64,000 nt of DNA, from the NCBI GenBank assembly GCA_963663145.1, contig OY760134.1, forward strand, positions 1,488,001 to 1,552,000. Reading direction: 5' to 3'. Numbering within the stretch: position 1 is the first letter of the stretch; the number at the start of each line of letters is the position of its first letter. The position numbers and the translations under genes were made by a program. Positions 17,577 to 25,958 of this stretch are shown here, piece by piece. This DNA comes from Azotimanducus sp963663145. Lineage in GTDB: Bacteria > Pseudomonadota > Gammaproteobacteria > Pseudomonadales > Azotimanducaceae. The notes beneath the pieces were generated by a model. That model was not told the origin of the DNA, did not search any database, and saw only the letters and a program-made list of their open reading frames with translations.

Positions 17577-19775
17577 CTAAAACCGCACCTTCACGCCAGC
17601 TTCGACGCGTCTTCCGGGCAAAGGTGCATTATCCTTCACGAAGGAAGTGTGGCTGCGCTGCTCTTCATCGCCTAGGTTGCGTCCGGCGACAAATAGCGTC
17701 ACTTCCTCAAAGCCCGAGAAGTCAAAGCCGTATTCGACCAAGAGATCCAGATTGTCGTAGCTTGCCGTCTGCGTTTCATAGCTGGCAGTCTTGTCCTGAC
17801 GGAACACATGGGTGTAGGCGAGGCGCGCCCAGAGATTTCGCCAAGAGAACTGGCCGCCGAGCATGAGGCGATTGCCGGGCGTTCGTGGCAAATGACTTTC
17901 ATTGGGTTCATCGAGATCGGTGCTCACCATGTCAAAGCCGAGCGTAAGCAGTCCGTCAATCCCCGTCGCGGGCTCGAAGTAGCTCAGGTTCGCGCCGACA
18001 TCGCCGCCAACCAAGGTCGCCTCGGACTGCGCCCACTCGATGACTTGCCGCCCTTCAATTTCACCTTCGATTTCGCGCTGATAGATGTAGTTGTCAAACG
18101 CATACCGATACACGCTTGCGGAAATCTCCAGCGGGCCCTGCTCGTAGGACACGTCAAGCGACAGGTTGAAGGACTCCTCCTCTTCGAGATCGATATCGCC
18201 AACAAAAAAGCTCCCGGTCGCAACGTGGGGAGTTTCGGCAAAGAGTTCATCACCCCTAGGGGCGCGCATCGAGTAGTCGGCCCGCGTGCGGATACGCCAA
18301 GCATCCTGCGGGAAGAATATCGCGCCCAATGATCCGCTTGTCGCGAGATAATCCCGCGAGACGCCATCTGCCCCATCCTGATCAATCGAATCGATGCGGA
18401 TGCCGGTTTCGATCTCATACTGCTCATAGCGCTTCTGCGCGAGCGCGAAAACGGCGAACTGCTGAGACTCCGAGTAATTGGCTGCCGCCTCATCGCCACC
18501 AATGCCAAGCTCGGCCACACCAAACTGCACGCCGAAGACGGGTTCCCACCCTTCAACCTCTTCGCCATCGAACAGCATGCGTCCTTCCCAGGTGTCGTTG
18601 GCGAAATAGCTGCCGACTTCCCCTTCTCCTTCAAGCTCCCAGTGCTCGTACTCGCTGATCGTAAACGCCCCTTCGACTGAGTGAATGCCGGGCATGGGAT
18701 CGTGAAGACCAAATTGGGCTTGAACTCGTGTTTGCTCGAGTTCTATCCAAGGCGGGCCCTCGTCCTCGTGCTCGTCTTCGTGCTCATCTTCGTGCTCATC
18801 TTCGTGCTCATCTTCGTCTTCGTGTTCATCCTCATGATGCTCGTCTTCCTCATGATGATGATGCTCAGCGCCGACAATGCCGTAGGTCCAATCACGCGTA
18901 ACTATCGAAACACCCATGTGCCCAAGATCAAAGAGCAATGAGCCACCAAGCGCACCTCCTGTGAACTCGGCGTAGCTATTCTCAAGGCGCCCCTTGACAG
19001 GGATTTCTTCCTCGTCCTCGTGCTCATGTTCGTCTTCGTGATCTTCGTCGTGCTCCTCTTGATGCTCACGCTCATCATGGTGCTCCGATTCCTCGCCAAA
19101 GGGGTCAACCGAGGCATAGCCGGGAATACTGATGTCTCGCTGATCGCTGGAGTAGGCATCCGCATGCCAGGCAAAGTTCCCGGCACCGCCATCCAAGCGA
19201 AAGCCTCCATAGACTCCATTGGAAGACTCATCGCCGCGCAATAGCGCCCTACCCGAAATACGCTTGTCGGGAATCTCAAGCGGCACCCTGTTGGTGTGCA
19301 CATCAACGGCACCGCCAATCGCACCGGAACCGTAAAGCAAGGTGGACGATCCTTTGAGTACTTCGATTCGGTCCGCCAAGAAGGGTTCGACGGTGATGCT
19401 GTGGTCGGGCGTCGTGGACATATCCATTGTTTCTTGGTCGTTTTCCAGTACCAGTACTCGATTACCGCTCATTCCGTGAATGACGGGCTGCCCGACTCCA
19501 GGACCCCAAGCCGCGGAGTGCACGCCGGGCGTCTCGGAAAGCACATCGCCAATGGTGAGTCCCGTTGCCCGCGCTATGTCATCTTCTTCTAGAATCGCAA
19601 TGGATTGCGCGAGATCACCTTCTCTGAGTGGATGGGCGTGAACTACGAGATCTTCAATGAGTTCAGAGTCATCCTCTTCGGTGAACTCTTGCGCCTGCGC
19701 GGGTACTGAGAAGGGGAATAAAATTAGGGTGAAAAGAACCGCTTCGCCACGCGGTATATGGGTTGTTGCTTTCAT
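17577..19775 (-). CDS. znuD: ZnuD-like TonB-dependent receptor with His/Asp/Glu-rich loops
   Basis: Outer-membrane TonB-dependent receptor of 732 residues: signal peptide to AQAQ, TonB box-like ELIEDLVVHAH, plug domain with GLTIGDVLSETPGVHSAAWGPGVGQPVIHG and LKGSSTLLYGSGAIGG, and a beta-barrel ending in Phe (VKVRF). Two extracellular segments are packed with His, Glu and Asp (EEHEHEDE-type, residues about 240-270 and 315-350), as in ZnuD zinc receptors. Zinc or another divalent metal is therefore the likely substrate. A small His-rich membrane protein precedes it by 90 bases. Confidence 0.87.
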   Translation of the reverse strand: MKATTHIPRGEAVLFTLILFPFSVPAQAQEFTEEDDSELIEDLVVHAHPLREGDLAQSIAILEEDDIARATGLTIGDVLSETPGVHSAAWGPGVGQPVIHGMSGNRVLVLENDQETMDMSTTPDHSITVEPFLADRIEVLKGSSTLLYGSGAIGGAVDVHTNRVPLEIPDKRISGRALLRGDESSNGVYGGFRLDGGAGNFAWHADAYSSDQRDISIPGYASVDPFGEESEHHDEREHQEEHDEDHEDEHEHEDEEEIPVKGRLENSYAEFTGGALGGSLLFDLGHMGVSIVTRDWTYGIVGAEHHHHEEDEHHEDEHEDEDEHEDEHEDEHEDEHEDEGPPWIELEQTRVQAQFGLHDPMPGIHSVEGAFTISEYEHWELEGEGEVGSYFANDTWEGRMLFDGEEVEGWEPVFGVQFGVAELGIGGDEAAANYSESQQFAVFALAQKRYEQYEIETGIRIDSIDQDGADGVSRDYLATSGSLGAIFFPQDAWRIRTRADYSMRAPRGDELFAETPHVATGSFFVGDIDLEEEESFNLSLDVSYEQGPLEISASVYRYAFDNYIYQREIEGEIEGRQVIEWAQSEATLVGGDVGANLSYFEPATGIDGLLTLGFDMVSTDLDEPNESHLPRTPGNRLMLGGQFSWRNLWARLAYTHVFRQDKTASYETQTASYDNLDLLVEYGFDFSGFEEVTLFVAGRNLGDEEQRSHTSFVKDNAPLPGRRVEAGVKVRF
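18759..18866 (-). repeat. Degenerate short tandem repeat coding for an acidic His-rich loop
   Basis: Imperfect tandem copies of a 12-15 base unit (TCGTGCTCATCT on the plus strand) inside the TonB receptor. On the coding strand they translate into repeated Glu-Asp-Glu-His units. Such a run is prone to slippage, so loop length may vary between strains. Confidence 0.7.
19006..19095 (-). repeat. Second His/Glu/Asp-coding repeat tract
   Basis: A second, less regular low-complexity tract of the same receptor gene, encoding HDEREHQEEHDEDHEDE-type sequence. It lies in a different predicted extracellular loop than the tract near 18.8 kb. Confidence 0.6.
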
Positions 19776-19806
19776 GTGTAGCGTACTTCTAAATGTTCAT
19801 GAATTT

Positions 19807-19824
19807 CCGAAACCAAGGTTTCGG
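19807..19824. promoter_or_regulatory. Inverted repeat before the ZnuD-like receptor
   Basis: Dyad CCGAAACC-AA-GGTTTCGG (8-base arms, 2-base centre) lying about 33 bases upstream of the receptor start codon and 42 bases after the small His-rich gene. It could be an operator for a metal regulator or a small RNA hairpin; it does not match the classical Zur consensus that I know. Confidence 0.35.
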
Positions 19825-19865
19825 CGGTTTGCGGCAGGAGTGGCTGCGCCTAACAAGGCACCCCA

Positions 19866-20150
19866 CTAAACGATCGGAGGGGAACGCGCGCGCGCCGGAA
19901 GCAAGCTAAGGGTTAAGGCAAGAGTCGACCTTGGGACAAGGAACCTACTCAGGCTGGTCGCGCAAAGGCCAACAAGCGAAGCCGAAGGCATGTGCCACTC
20001 AACCTTGTCGGCGTGAACGCATGGACAGCCCGTCGAGTGTGTTGGATCATCATGCTCATGACTCAGCACACTTCCATACAGCGCGAAGATTCCGCCAATC
20101 AGCAAGACCAGCATAATCTTGGTAGGTGGTTTGATTGCTTTTGTCCCCAT
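19866..20150 (-). CDS. Small membrane protein with His/Cys metal-binding-like motif
   Basis: 94-residue frame with a good ribosome binding site (AGGA, 6 bases from the ATG). Residues 10-28 form one hydrophobic helix (KIMLVLLIGGIFALYGSVL), followed by SHEHDDPTHSTGCPCVHADKVEWH, a cluster of five His and two Cys suited to metal binding. The C-terminal 35 residues are basic and low in pattern, so the real functional part may be the first 60. It is located directly before the ZnuD-like receptor; a metal-scavenging or sensing role is inference. Confidence 0.5.
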   Translation of the reverse strand: MGTKAIKPPTKIMLVLLIGGIFALYGSVLSHEHDDPTHSTGCPCVHADKVEWHMPSASLVGLCATSLSRFLVPRSTLALTLSLLPARARSPPIV

Positions 20151-20281
20151 TGTGATTCCTGAGCCGCCAGGAATGCATTTATCCGCTCATTCTATCTCTG
20201 AATGGCGATCTGAACAAACTCAGCGACACATCAGCCAGCAGGTCCAGTCAATCACCGATTGTGATCGACGGGGCGCGGTCA

Positions 20282-23200
20282 CTATGGATTCTTGGAAGAA
20301 CCCAGCGCGGTACTCACCGTTCTTGCGTAGCGCCGCAGGCCGGACTTGATATCCTCCAGAATCAATAGATTGACGGGCACGAGAATTAAGGTGATCAGGG
20401 TTGCAAAGAGAATCCCGTAGGCAAGCGAAATAGCCATTGGGATCAAAAACTGCGCCGTGGTGGATTTATTAAACATCAAGGGCACGAGCCCGAAGAAGGT
20501 CGTTAATGAGGTAAGCAGCACCGGACGGAAGCGCACAACCCCCGCTTCGAGCACCGCCGAAGCGTATGAGAAGCCGGCCTTCACACGTTTGTTCACATAG
20601 TCCACCAGCACCAAGGAGTCGTTCACCATCACACCCATGAGCGCCATCAGGCCGAAGGCGCTCAGCATCGAAAGCGAACTATGACCCATGATCCAGTGAC
20701 CAATGACCGCCCCGACAAAACCGAACGGGATGATGAGAATAACAACCAAGGGCTGAACATAGGATCGCAGCGGCAAGGCCAAAAGGCAGTAGATCAAAAA
20801 GGCAACCAGCGCAACGCCGAGTAACAGGCTCGCAAGACTTTCCCGCTGCTGGCGAGCCTCTCCCTCAAACGAATAGCTGATGCCCGGATACTGCGTCAAG
20901 AGTTGCTGCACAAAGCCGTCGACCTCTTCCATGAGCACCGTGAGGTTTTCACGCTCCTTGTCCACATCCGCAGTCACACTGATCGTGCGCTGTCCATCCA
21001 CGCGATAGATCTCAGTGGGACCAATGCTCGGTGTCAAGGTGGCAACGTGGGATAGCGGAACGCTCCCGCCTTGCGGAGTGCGGATGAGCATTTCGCTTAA
21101 TGTGTCGTAGCTCTGGCGCTCGGTGATGGGGAAACGGACAATGACGCGAATATCCTCTTGGCCGCGTTGAATTCTCTGCGCCTCATAGCCCTTGAAAGCC
21201 TCCCCAATTTGCCCAACGATGTCGTTGCGCGTGAGTCCCAGAAGATGCCCTTGCGGAGACACCTCGACGCGCAGTTCCTCCTTTCCTTGGGACAAGCTTT
21301 GCGTGACGTCAAAGACGGTTGGATATTCGCCAAGGCGTTCGACAACCTGGTCAGCGACCTCAGATAACTGGTCAAAGGAACTGCCTTTGAGTTCGATATC
21401 TATCACGTCCCCGAAGCGGATGAACGAGGCTCGAAACGTCAGCGCCTCCGCTCCGGGAATCGTGCCAATCGCCTGTCGCCACTCACGTGTCAAGCGTGAC
21501 ACGGTCACGCTTGGGTCGCGCGTCTGCGCGCGTTCAAGCTCAAGTTCAACCCGTGCTAGGTGCGTCCCGCTTCCACCGAATCCACTGCCGGTACTCGATA
21601 CTACATGCTGTATGGGGCTCTTGCCCGTTTCCGGATCACTATAGCGTTCCTTCATCTCCAAGGCGGACGCGAGCACTTTCTGCGCGTGCCGGTCAGTCAC
21701 TTGATACGGCGTACCGATAGGCATGCGCAATTGCACATTAATTTGGTCCATGGTCGGCGAAATCATGAGCGAGAACCCCATCCATCCGCTGGCGAGCACC
21801 GCGATCATCATGATCAGGACACCCAGGAACGCCGAAAGGGTGGTGTATCTATGACGCACACAAGCTTCCAGAGCGGGCTCAAAGTAGCGCAGGATGAGAC
21901 GTTCGAATCCGGTCGCAAACCTCTCTTGCCAAGCGCGAAATCCGGTTGGCTTGCTGCCGGGGGAACCGGCATCCAAATGTTTGAGGTGCGCCGGTAAAAC
22001 CAATTTTGACTCGATCAGGGCAAATGCCAGCGCGGAAATGACCACCGCCGCAATGGGACCGGTAAAGCTCCCGAACCCGCCCTGAACAAAGAGCATGGGC
22101 GCAAAAGCGACCATGGTGGTCAGAATCCCAAAGGTCACCGGAACGGCCACGTCTTTCGTGCCCTCAACAGCCGCAGTCAGACCTTCATCGGCATGCCGCA
22201 AGTGACGAAAAACGCTTTCACCCGTGACGATAGCATCGTCCACGACGATACCGAGCACCATAATGAACCCAAACGCACTCATGAGATTGAGAGATTCATT
22301 CAGCACAGGCAGGACTGCGGCGGCACCGAGAAAACTCACCGGAATGCTGACGAACACCCAAAGCGCAATGGTTGGGCGCAAGAAGAGACCCAATAGCAGC
22401 AGTACTAGAATACTGCCTTGGACGGCACCCGAGGCCAATATGCCGAGGCGCTCCTTGAGGATTTCGCTGCGATCACTCCAATAGGTGAGGATCATGCCTC
22501 TCGGAAGCGTCGCCTGACGATCAGCAATATAGGCCTTCACCAGTTCCGAGGTTTCCAACACGCTCTGCTCCGGGCTCCTTCTCACCTGCACCATGGCGGC
22601 CGGCATGCCGTTGTAGAGCGTCTTGACCGCGTCTTCCCTGAAGTCGTCATTGATCTTCGCCACATCACCCAATCGGACTATGCTGCCGTCCGGGTTGGTC
22701 TTTACGACAATGCGCTCGAAATCCGAACGCCTATAGGCCTGCCCTTGGCTGCGGATAAGCACGTCGCCGCCTTGCGTGCGCACGTTACCCGCAGACAGAT
22801 CCAAAGAACTTGAACGCACGGCCTGTGCGAGTTCGCGTAAGGAAAGGCCGAATTCCCTTAAACTATCTTGCGAGACCTCGATTGCAATCTCGTAGTTACG
22901 CACCGCCATGAGCTCCACGAATCCCACGTCCCTGGTACGCCGAATGTCATCCCTCACCCGCTCGGCTTGAAGCCGAATCTCATCTTCCGCGAAGGGCCCG
23001 GCAATGATCAGGGTGATCACATCAACGCGGAACTCCGTGAGGCGGATAAGTGGGCGCTCCGCCTCGACGGGCAAAGTGTTGATGGAATCAACTTCGCTCT
23101 TGACTCGATCAAGGACTTCTATTGGATCGTAGTCATCATCCACCTCTATTTGCACCCTGGTCATTCCTTCATTGGAGCGGCTGAAATAGCGATAGACACC

Positions 23201-23422
23201 CGGAATGTCCCTGATCGCACTCTCGATGCGCGAGGCGATGCCGAGCTCGGCATCTTCAGGTGTTGCACCGCGAAACACGACGCGCACCTCGATCGTGCGC
23301 GCTTCGAACTTGGGGAAGACTTCGATCTGAAGCAGGTTCGTGATCGAATAGGCACCGATCAGGATGATGCTCACCATGAGCAGATTGGCGGCAACGCTAT
23401 TGCGGGCAAACCATTCAATCAC
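20282..23422 (-). CDS. RND efflux permease (AcrB/HAE1 type)
   Basis: 1046 residues, twelve-helix RND transporter: N-terminal MIEWFARNSVAANLLMVSI helix, two large periplasmic loops, GIVVDDAIVTGESVFRH in the fourth helix region with the proton-relay Asp, and LMGVMVNDSLVLVDYVN in the second half. Family members expel drugs, lipids or hydrophobic compounds through a tripartite pump. No membrane fusion protein or outer-membrane factor adjoins it; the nearest adaptor gene is at 38.8-40.0 kb beside another permease. It follows acyl-CoA dehydrogenase by about 70 bases in the same direction. Confidence 0.93.
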   Translation of the reverse strand: MIEWFARNSVAANLLMVSIILIGAYSITNLLQIEVFPKFEARTIEVRVVFRGATPEDAELGIASRIESAIRDIPGVYRYFSRSNEGMTRVQIEVDDDYDPIEVLDRVKSEVDSINTLPVEAERPLIRLTEFRVDVITLIIAGPFAEDEIRLQAERVRDDIRRTRDVGFVELMAVRNYEIAIEVSQDSLREFGLSLRELAQAVRSSSLDLSAGNVRTQGGDVLIRSQGQAYRRSDFERIVVKTNPDGSIVRLGDVAKINDDFREDAVKTLYNGMPAAMVQVRRSPEQSVLETSELVKAYIADRQATLPRGMILTYWSDRSEILKERLGILASGAVQGSILVLLLLGLFLRPTIALWVFVSIPVSFLGAAAVLPVLNESLNLMSAFGFIMVLGIVVDDAIVTGESVFRHLRHADEGLTAAVEGTKDVAVPVTFGILTTMVAFAPMLFVQGGFGSFTGPIAAVVISALAFALIESKLVLPAHLKHLDAGSPGSKPTGFRAWQERFATGFERLILRYFEPALEACVRHRYTTLSAFLGVLIMMIAVLASGWMGFSLMISPTMDQINVQLRMPIGTPYQVTDRHAQKVLASALEMKERYSDPETGKSPIQHVVSSTGSGFGGSGTHLARVELELERAQTRDPSVTVSRLTREWRQAIGTIPGAEALTFRASFIRFGDVIDIELKGSSFDQLSEVADQVVERLGEYPTVFDVTQSLSQGKEELRVEVSPQGHLLGLTRNDIVGQIGEAFKGYEAQRIQRGQEDIRVIVRFPITERQSYDTLSEMLIRTPQGGSVPLSHVATLTPSIGPTEIYRVDGQRTISVTADVDKERENLTVLMEEVDGFVQQLLTQYPGISYSFEGEARQQRESLASLLLGVALVAFLIYCLLALPLRSYVQPLVVILIIPFGFVGAVIGHWIMGHSSLSMLSAFGLMALMGVMVNDSLVLVDYVNKRVKAGFSYASAVLEAGVVRFRPVLLTSLTTFFGLVPLMFNKSTTAQFLIPMAISLAYGILFATLITLILVPVNLLILEDIKSGLRRYARTVSTALGSSKNP

Positions 23423-23493
23423 TTTGCGAGTGCCGGGTTACAGTCTGTCCTTGGGGAGAGGCTTTTCTTGCTTTGTTCGCCGGGGCTTGATCA

Positions 23494-24786
23494 TCACCTG
23501 CCCTGCGCTGCGGCGGATGACTCGTCCACGCCTTTGGGTGCGCGTTGCTTCATATACCCGAATAGGTAGCCGGCCACGCGTCGCATTTGAATCTCTTCGG
23601 CACCTTCGGTAATCCGATAGCGGCGGTGATGGCGATAGATGTGCTCGAAGGGCTTGTGGCGCGAATACCCAAGACCGCCGTGTACCTGCATGGCACGGTC
23701 AGCCGCCTCACAGCAGAGACGATTGGACCAGTAATTGCACATGGACACCTTGTCGGACTGCGAGAATGCACCGTACTTATCCATCAAGGCCGCCGTCTTG
23801 TGTATGAGCGCTCTTAACATCTCGCATTGGGTTTGCAATTCCACCAAGGGAAATTGAATGCCCTGATTGGACGCGAGTGGTTTGCCGAAAGGCGCCCGCT
23901 CTTGCGCATAGGCGACCGATTCATTGATGCAAAACTGCGCCGCGCCTAGGCTGGAGGCGGCCTGACGGATACGGTTTTCATTGAAGAAGTGTTGAACCAC
24001 CTGCAGGCCTCTTCCCTCTCCTCCAAAGATGGCCTCGTCGGGCACGCGCACATTGGTCAATGAAATATGCCCGTGATCGGTTGGCATGTTGAAGGTCCAC
24101 AGCATCTCCTCGATCTTGAATCCCGGCAAATTCGTTGGCACCAGAAAGGCGGTGATGCCCAGCCCGTCCCCCGGCTCACCGCTAGTGCGTGCGAATATGA
24201 GATCGTACTTGGCCTTATGAATACCGGTGTTCCAGGTCTTCTCGCCGTTGATCACCCATTCATTGCCGTCGCGAACCGCATTGGTTTCCATGTAGGTGGC
24301 ATCGGACCCATGCGCGGGCTCGGTAATGCCGAAGGCGAAACCGCGGCGTCCTTGGGCGATATCGTCAATCCATTCGGCTTTCTGTTGCTCGGTGCCGTAG
24401 CGAATCATCAACAAGAGACCCACGTTGTTTCCGACGATGGAGTGTTCGGTTTGCAGATCGTTATGCAGGCCCAAGCCTTTCACAGCCAGATGTTCGCGGA
24501 TGACCGCCATGTCGAGGTTGCCGCCTTCCTTTCCGCCGTACTCCTTGGGATGTGGAAAGCGATAATGCCCGGCGGCGTCGGCTCGCCGCCTCGCCTCAAC
24601 GAGCAGCATTTCCCACTCTTCGTTGGGGAGTCCGCCGCGCTCCCAGTCCGTGCGCGCATCCTCGCGACGATGGTCAAAAAAGCGAATGTTGTCATCCACT
24701 TCTTCCAAAGGCTTTATCTCGCGTTCAATGAAGTCATCGAGTTCAGCAAGATAATCCTTGAGGTATCCGGGTATTTCTACGTCCAT
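23494..24786 (-). CDS. Acyl-CoA dehydrogenase family protein
   Basis: FAD enzyme of the acyl-CoA dehydrogenase superfamily, 430 residues when started at ATG 24786 (MDVEIPGYLK). Motifs include FGITEPAHGSDATYMET in the middle domain and MQVHGGLGYSRHKPFEHIYR with RITEGAEEIQ near the C-terminus. It catalyses alpha-beta desaturation of an acyl-CoA in beta-oxidation or a related step. It lies in the same direction as an LLM oxidoreductase, CYP153 and ferredoxin, consistent with handling acids made from hydrocarbon oxidation. The start has no obvious ribosome binding site; an upstream ATG at 24834 is in frame. Confidence 0.88.
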   Translation of the reverse strand: MDVEIPGYLKDYLAELDDFIEREIKPLEEVDDNIRFFDHRREDARTDWERGGLPNEEWEMLLVEARRRADAAGHYRFPHPKEYGGKEGGNLDMAVIREHLAVKGLGLHNDLQTEHSIVGNNVGLLLMIRYGTEQQKAEWIDDIAQGRRGFAFGITEPAHGSDATYMETNAVRDGNEWVINGEKTWNTGIHKAKYDLIFARTSGEPGDGLGITAFLVPTNLPGFKIEEMLWTFNMPTDHGHISLTNVRVPDEAIFGGEGRGLQVVQHFFNENRIRQAASSLGAAQFCINESVAYAQERAPFGKPLASNQGIQFPLVELQTQCEMLRALIHKTAALMDKYGAFSQSDKVSMCNYWSNRLCCEAADRAMQVHGGLGYSRHKPFEHIYRHHRRYRITEGAEEIQMRRVAGYLFGYMKQRAPKGVDESSAAAQGR

Positions 24787-24897
24787 ACTATGATGATGCC
24801 GGTGGTTGACCTTCTTGTCGTGAATGATACGCACCTGCGGGTCGATTGGTATGGAGCGCTGCCCATCTCAGCAGCAATGCCGCTGCGTGACGCGACG

Positions 24898-25914
24898 CTA
24901 CCCCAGCACAAGCTCCGCGATGTCGCGAAGCTCTGTAGGTGAGCGCGCGCCCACGAGAAGCGAAGTAACAGGGGTTTCCCGCCATGCCTGTAGGCGGTCT
25001 CGTATTCTCTCCGGAGGTCCCACGAGCGACACCTCGTCGGCGAGTTGGTCGGGGACGGCGTTCAGGGCACCCTCCCTATCACCACTTAAGAACGCATCTT
25101 GGATGGCATTGGCCTCCGCCTCGAAGCCCATTCTGGATATCAATTCCTTATGAAAGTTGCGATCTTTGGCACCCATTCCACCCACGTAGAGCGCCAGCGA
25201 CTGCTTGACGGGTAGCAATCCTGTTTTAATATCGTCTGTGATTCGCACCGTAAGTCCTTGACACACCTCAAAACCGGGGCTCGCGTGCGAGATCTGGGAA
25301 GCGAACGCTTCGGCGCGGAAAGGTGAAAAATAGAGTGGCAACCAGCCATCGCAAAGTTCGGCCGCTAGCGCGACATTCTTTGGGCCCTCCGCTCCCAAGA
25401 ATATCGGCAAATCCGGACGTAAGGCATGAGTGATAGGTTTTAGCGGCTTCCCAAGCCCCCAGCTTCCCGGGGCATTTTTTGGATACGGCAGTGGGTAATG
25501 GGGTCCGAAATTTTGCACAGGCGCGTTCCTGTGCAAGACTTGGCGGATAATGTCAATATATTCGCGGGTTCTGGCAAGCGGTTTGTCAAAAGGCTGTCCA
25601 TACCAGCCTTCCACCACCTGCGGGCCGGAAACACCCAGCCCAAGCATAAAGCGCCCGTCTGAGAGATGATCGAGCGTCAGGGCTGCCATGGCGGTGGCCG
25701 TGGGCGTGCGCGCAGAAAGTTGACAAATGCCGGACCCCAGTCGTAGCTTGGTCGTGCGGGCGGCAATCCATGCCAAGGGTGTGAGGGCCTCCGAACCATA
25801 GGCCTCGGCAGTCCATACCGAGTCGTAACCAAGCCGTTCGGCTTCTTGCACCAGTTCCGCCAAGCCTTTCGGCGGCTGAGCGCCCCAGTAGCCAAGTTGA
25901 AGACCGAGCTTCAT
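24898..25914 (-). CDS. LLM-class flavin-dependent oxidoreductase
   Basis: TIM-barrel luciferase-like monooxygenase, 338 residues, starting MKLGLQLGYWGAQ with a clear ribosome binding site (AAAGGAG, 8 bases). It shows AERLGYDSVWTAEAYGSEALTPL and GSGICQLSARTPTATAMAALTLDHLSDGRF, the pattern of F420-dependent members of mycobacteria. Whether this organism makes F420 cannot be told from this window; FMN is an alternative cofactor. Placed between CYP153 and acyl-CoA dehydrogenase. Confidence 0.87.
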   Translation of the reverse strand: MKLGLQLGYWGAQPPKGLAELVQEAERLGYDSVWTAEAYGSEALTPLAWIAARTTKLRLGSGICQLSARTPTATAMAALTLDHLSDGRFMLGLGVSGPQVVEGWYGQPFDKPLARTREYIDIIRQVLHRNAPVQNFGPHYPLPYPKNAPGSWGLGKPLKPITHALRPDLPIFLGAEGPKNVALAAELCDGWLPLYFSPFRAEAFASQISHASPGFEVCQGLTVRITDDIKTGLLPVKQSLALYVGGMGAKDRNFHKELISRMGFEAEANAIQDAFLSGDREGALNAVPDQLADEVSLVGPPERIRDRLQAWRETPVTSLLVGARSPTELRDIAELVLG

Positions 25915-25958
25915 TTGCCTTTTCTCCTTTTTTGTTCTTGCGCCCGGCGGCAGCGCGT

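Noticed and set aside
18759..18866. Possible CRISPR-like repeats
   Set aside because: Units are contiguous with no spacers and are in-frame coding sequence. No CRISPR array is present in the window.
18681..18941. Hydrophobic plus-strand frame with repeated LIFVLIFV-type sequence
   Set aside because: It is the reverse of the His/Glu-rich coding repeats of the TonB receptor, not a membrane protein.
17577..19775. Copper or iron rather than zinc as substrate of the His-rich receptor
   Set aside because: Not excluded, but the position and amount of His match ZnuD-type receptors best.
24067..24942. 291-codon plus-strand frame antisense to acyl-CoA dehydrogenase
   Set aside because: Shadow of the real gene, no ribosome binding site or domain.
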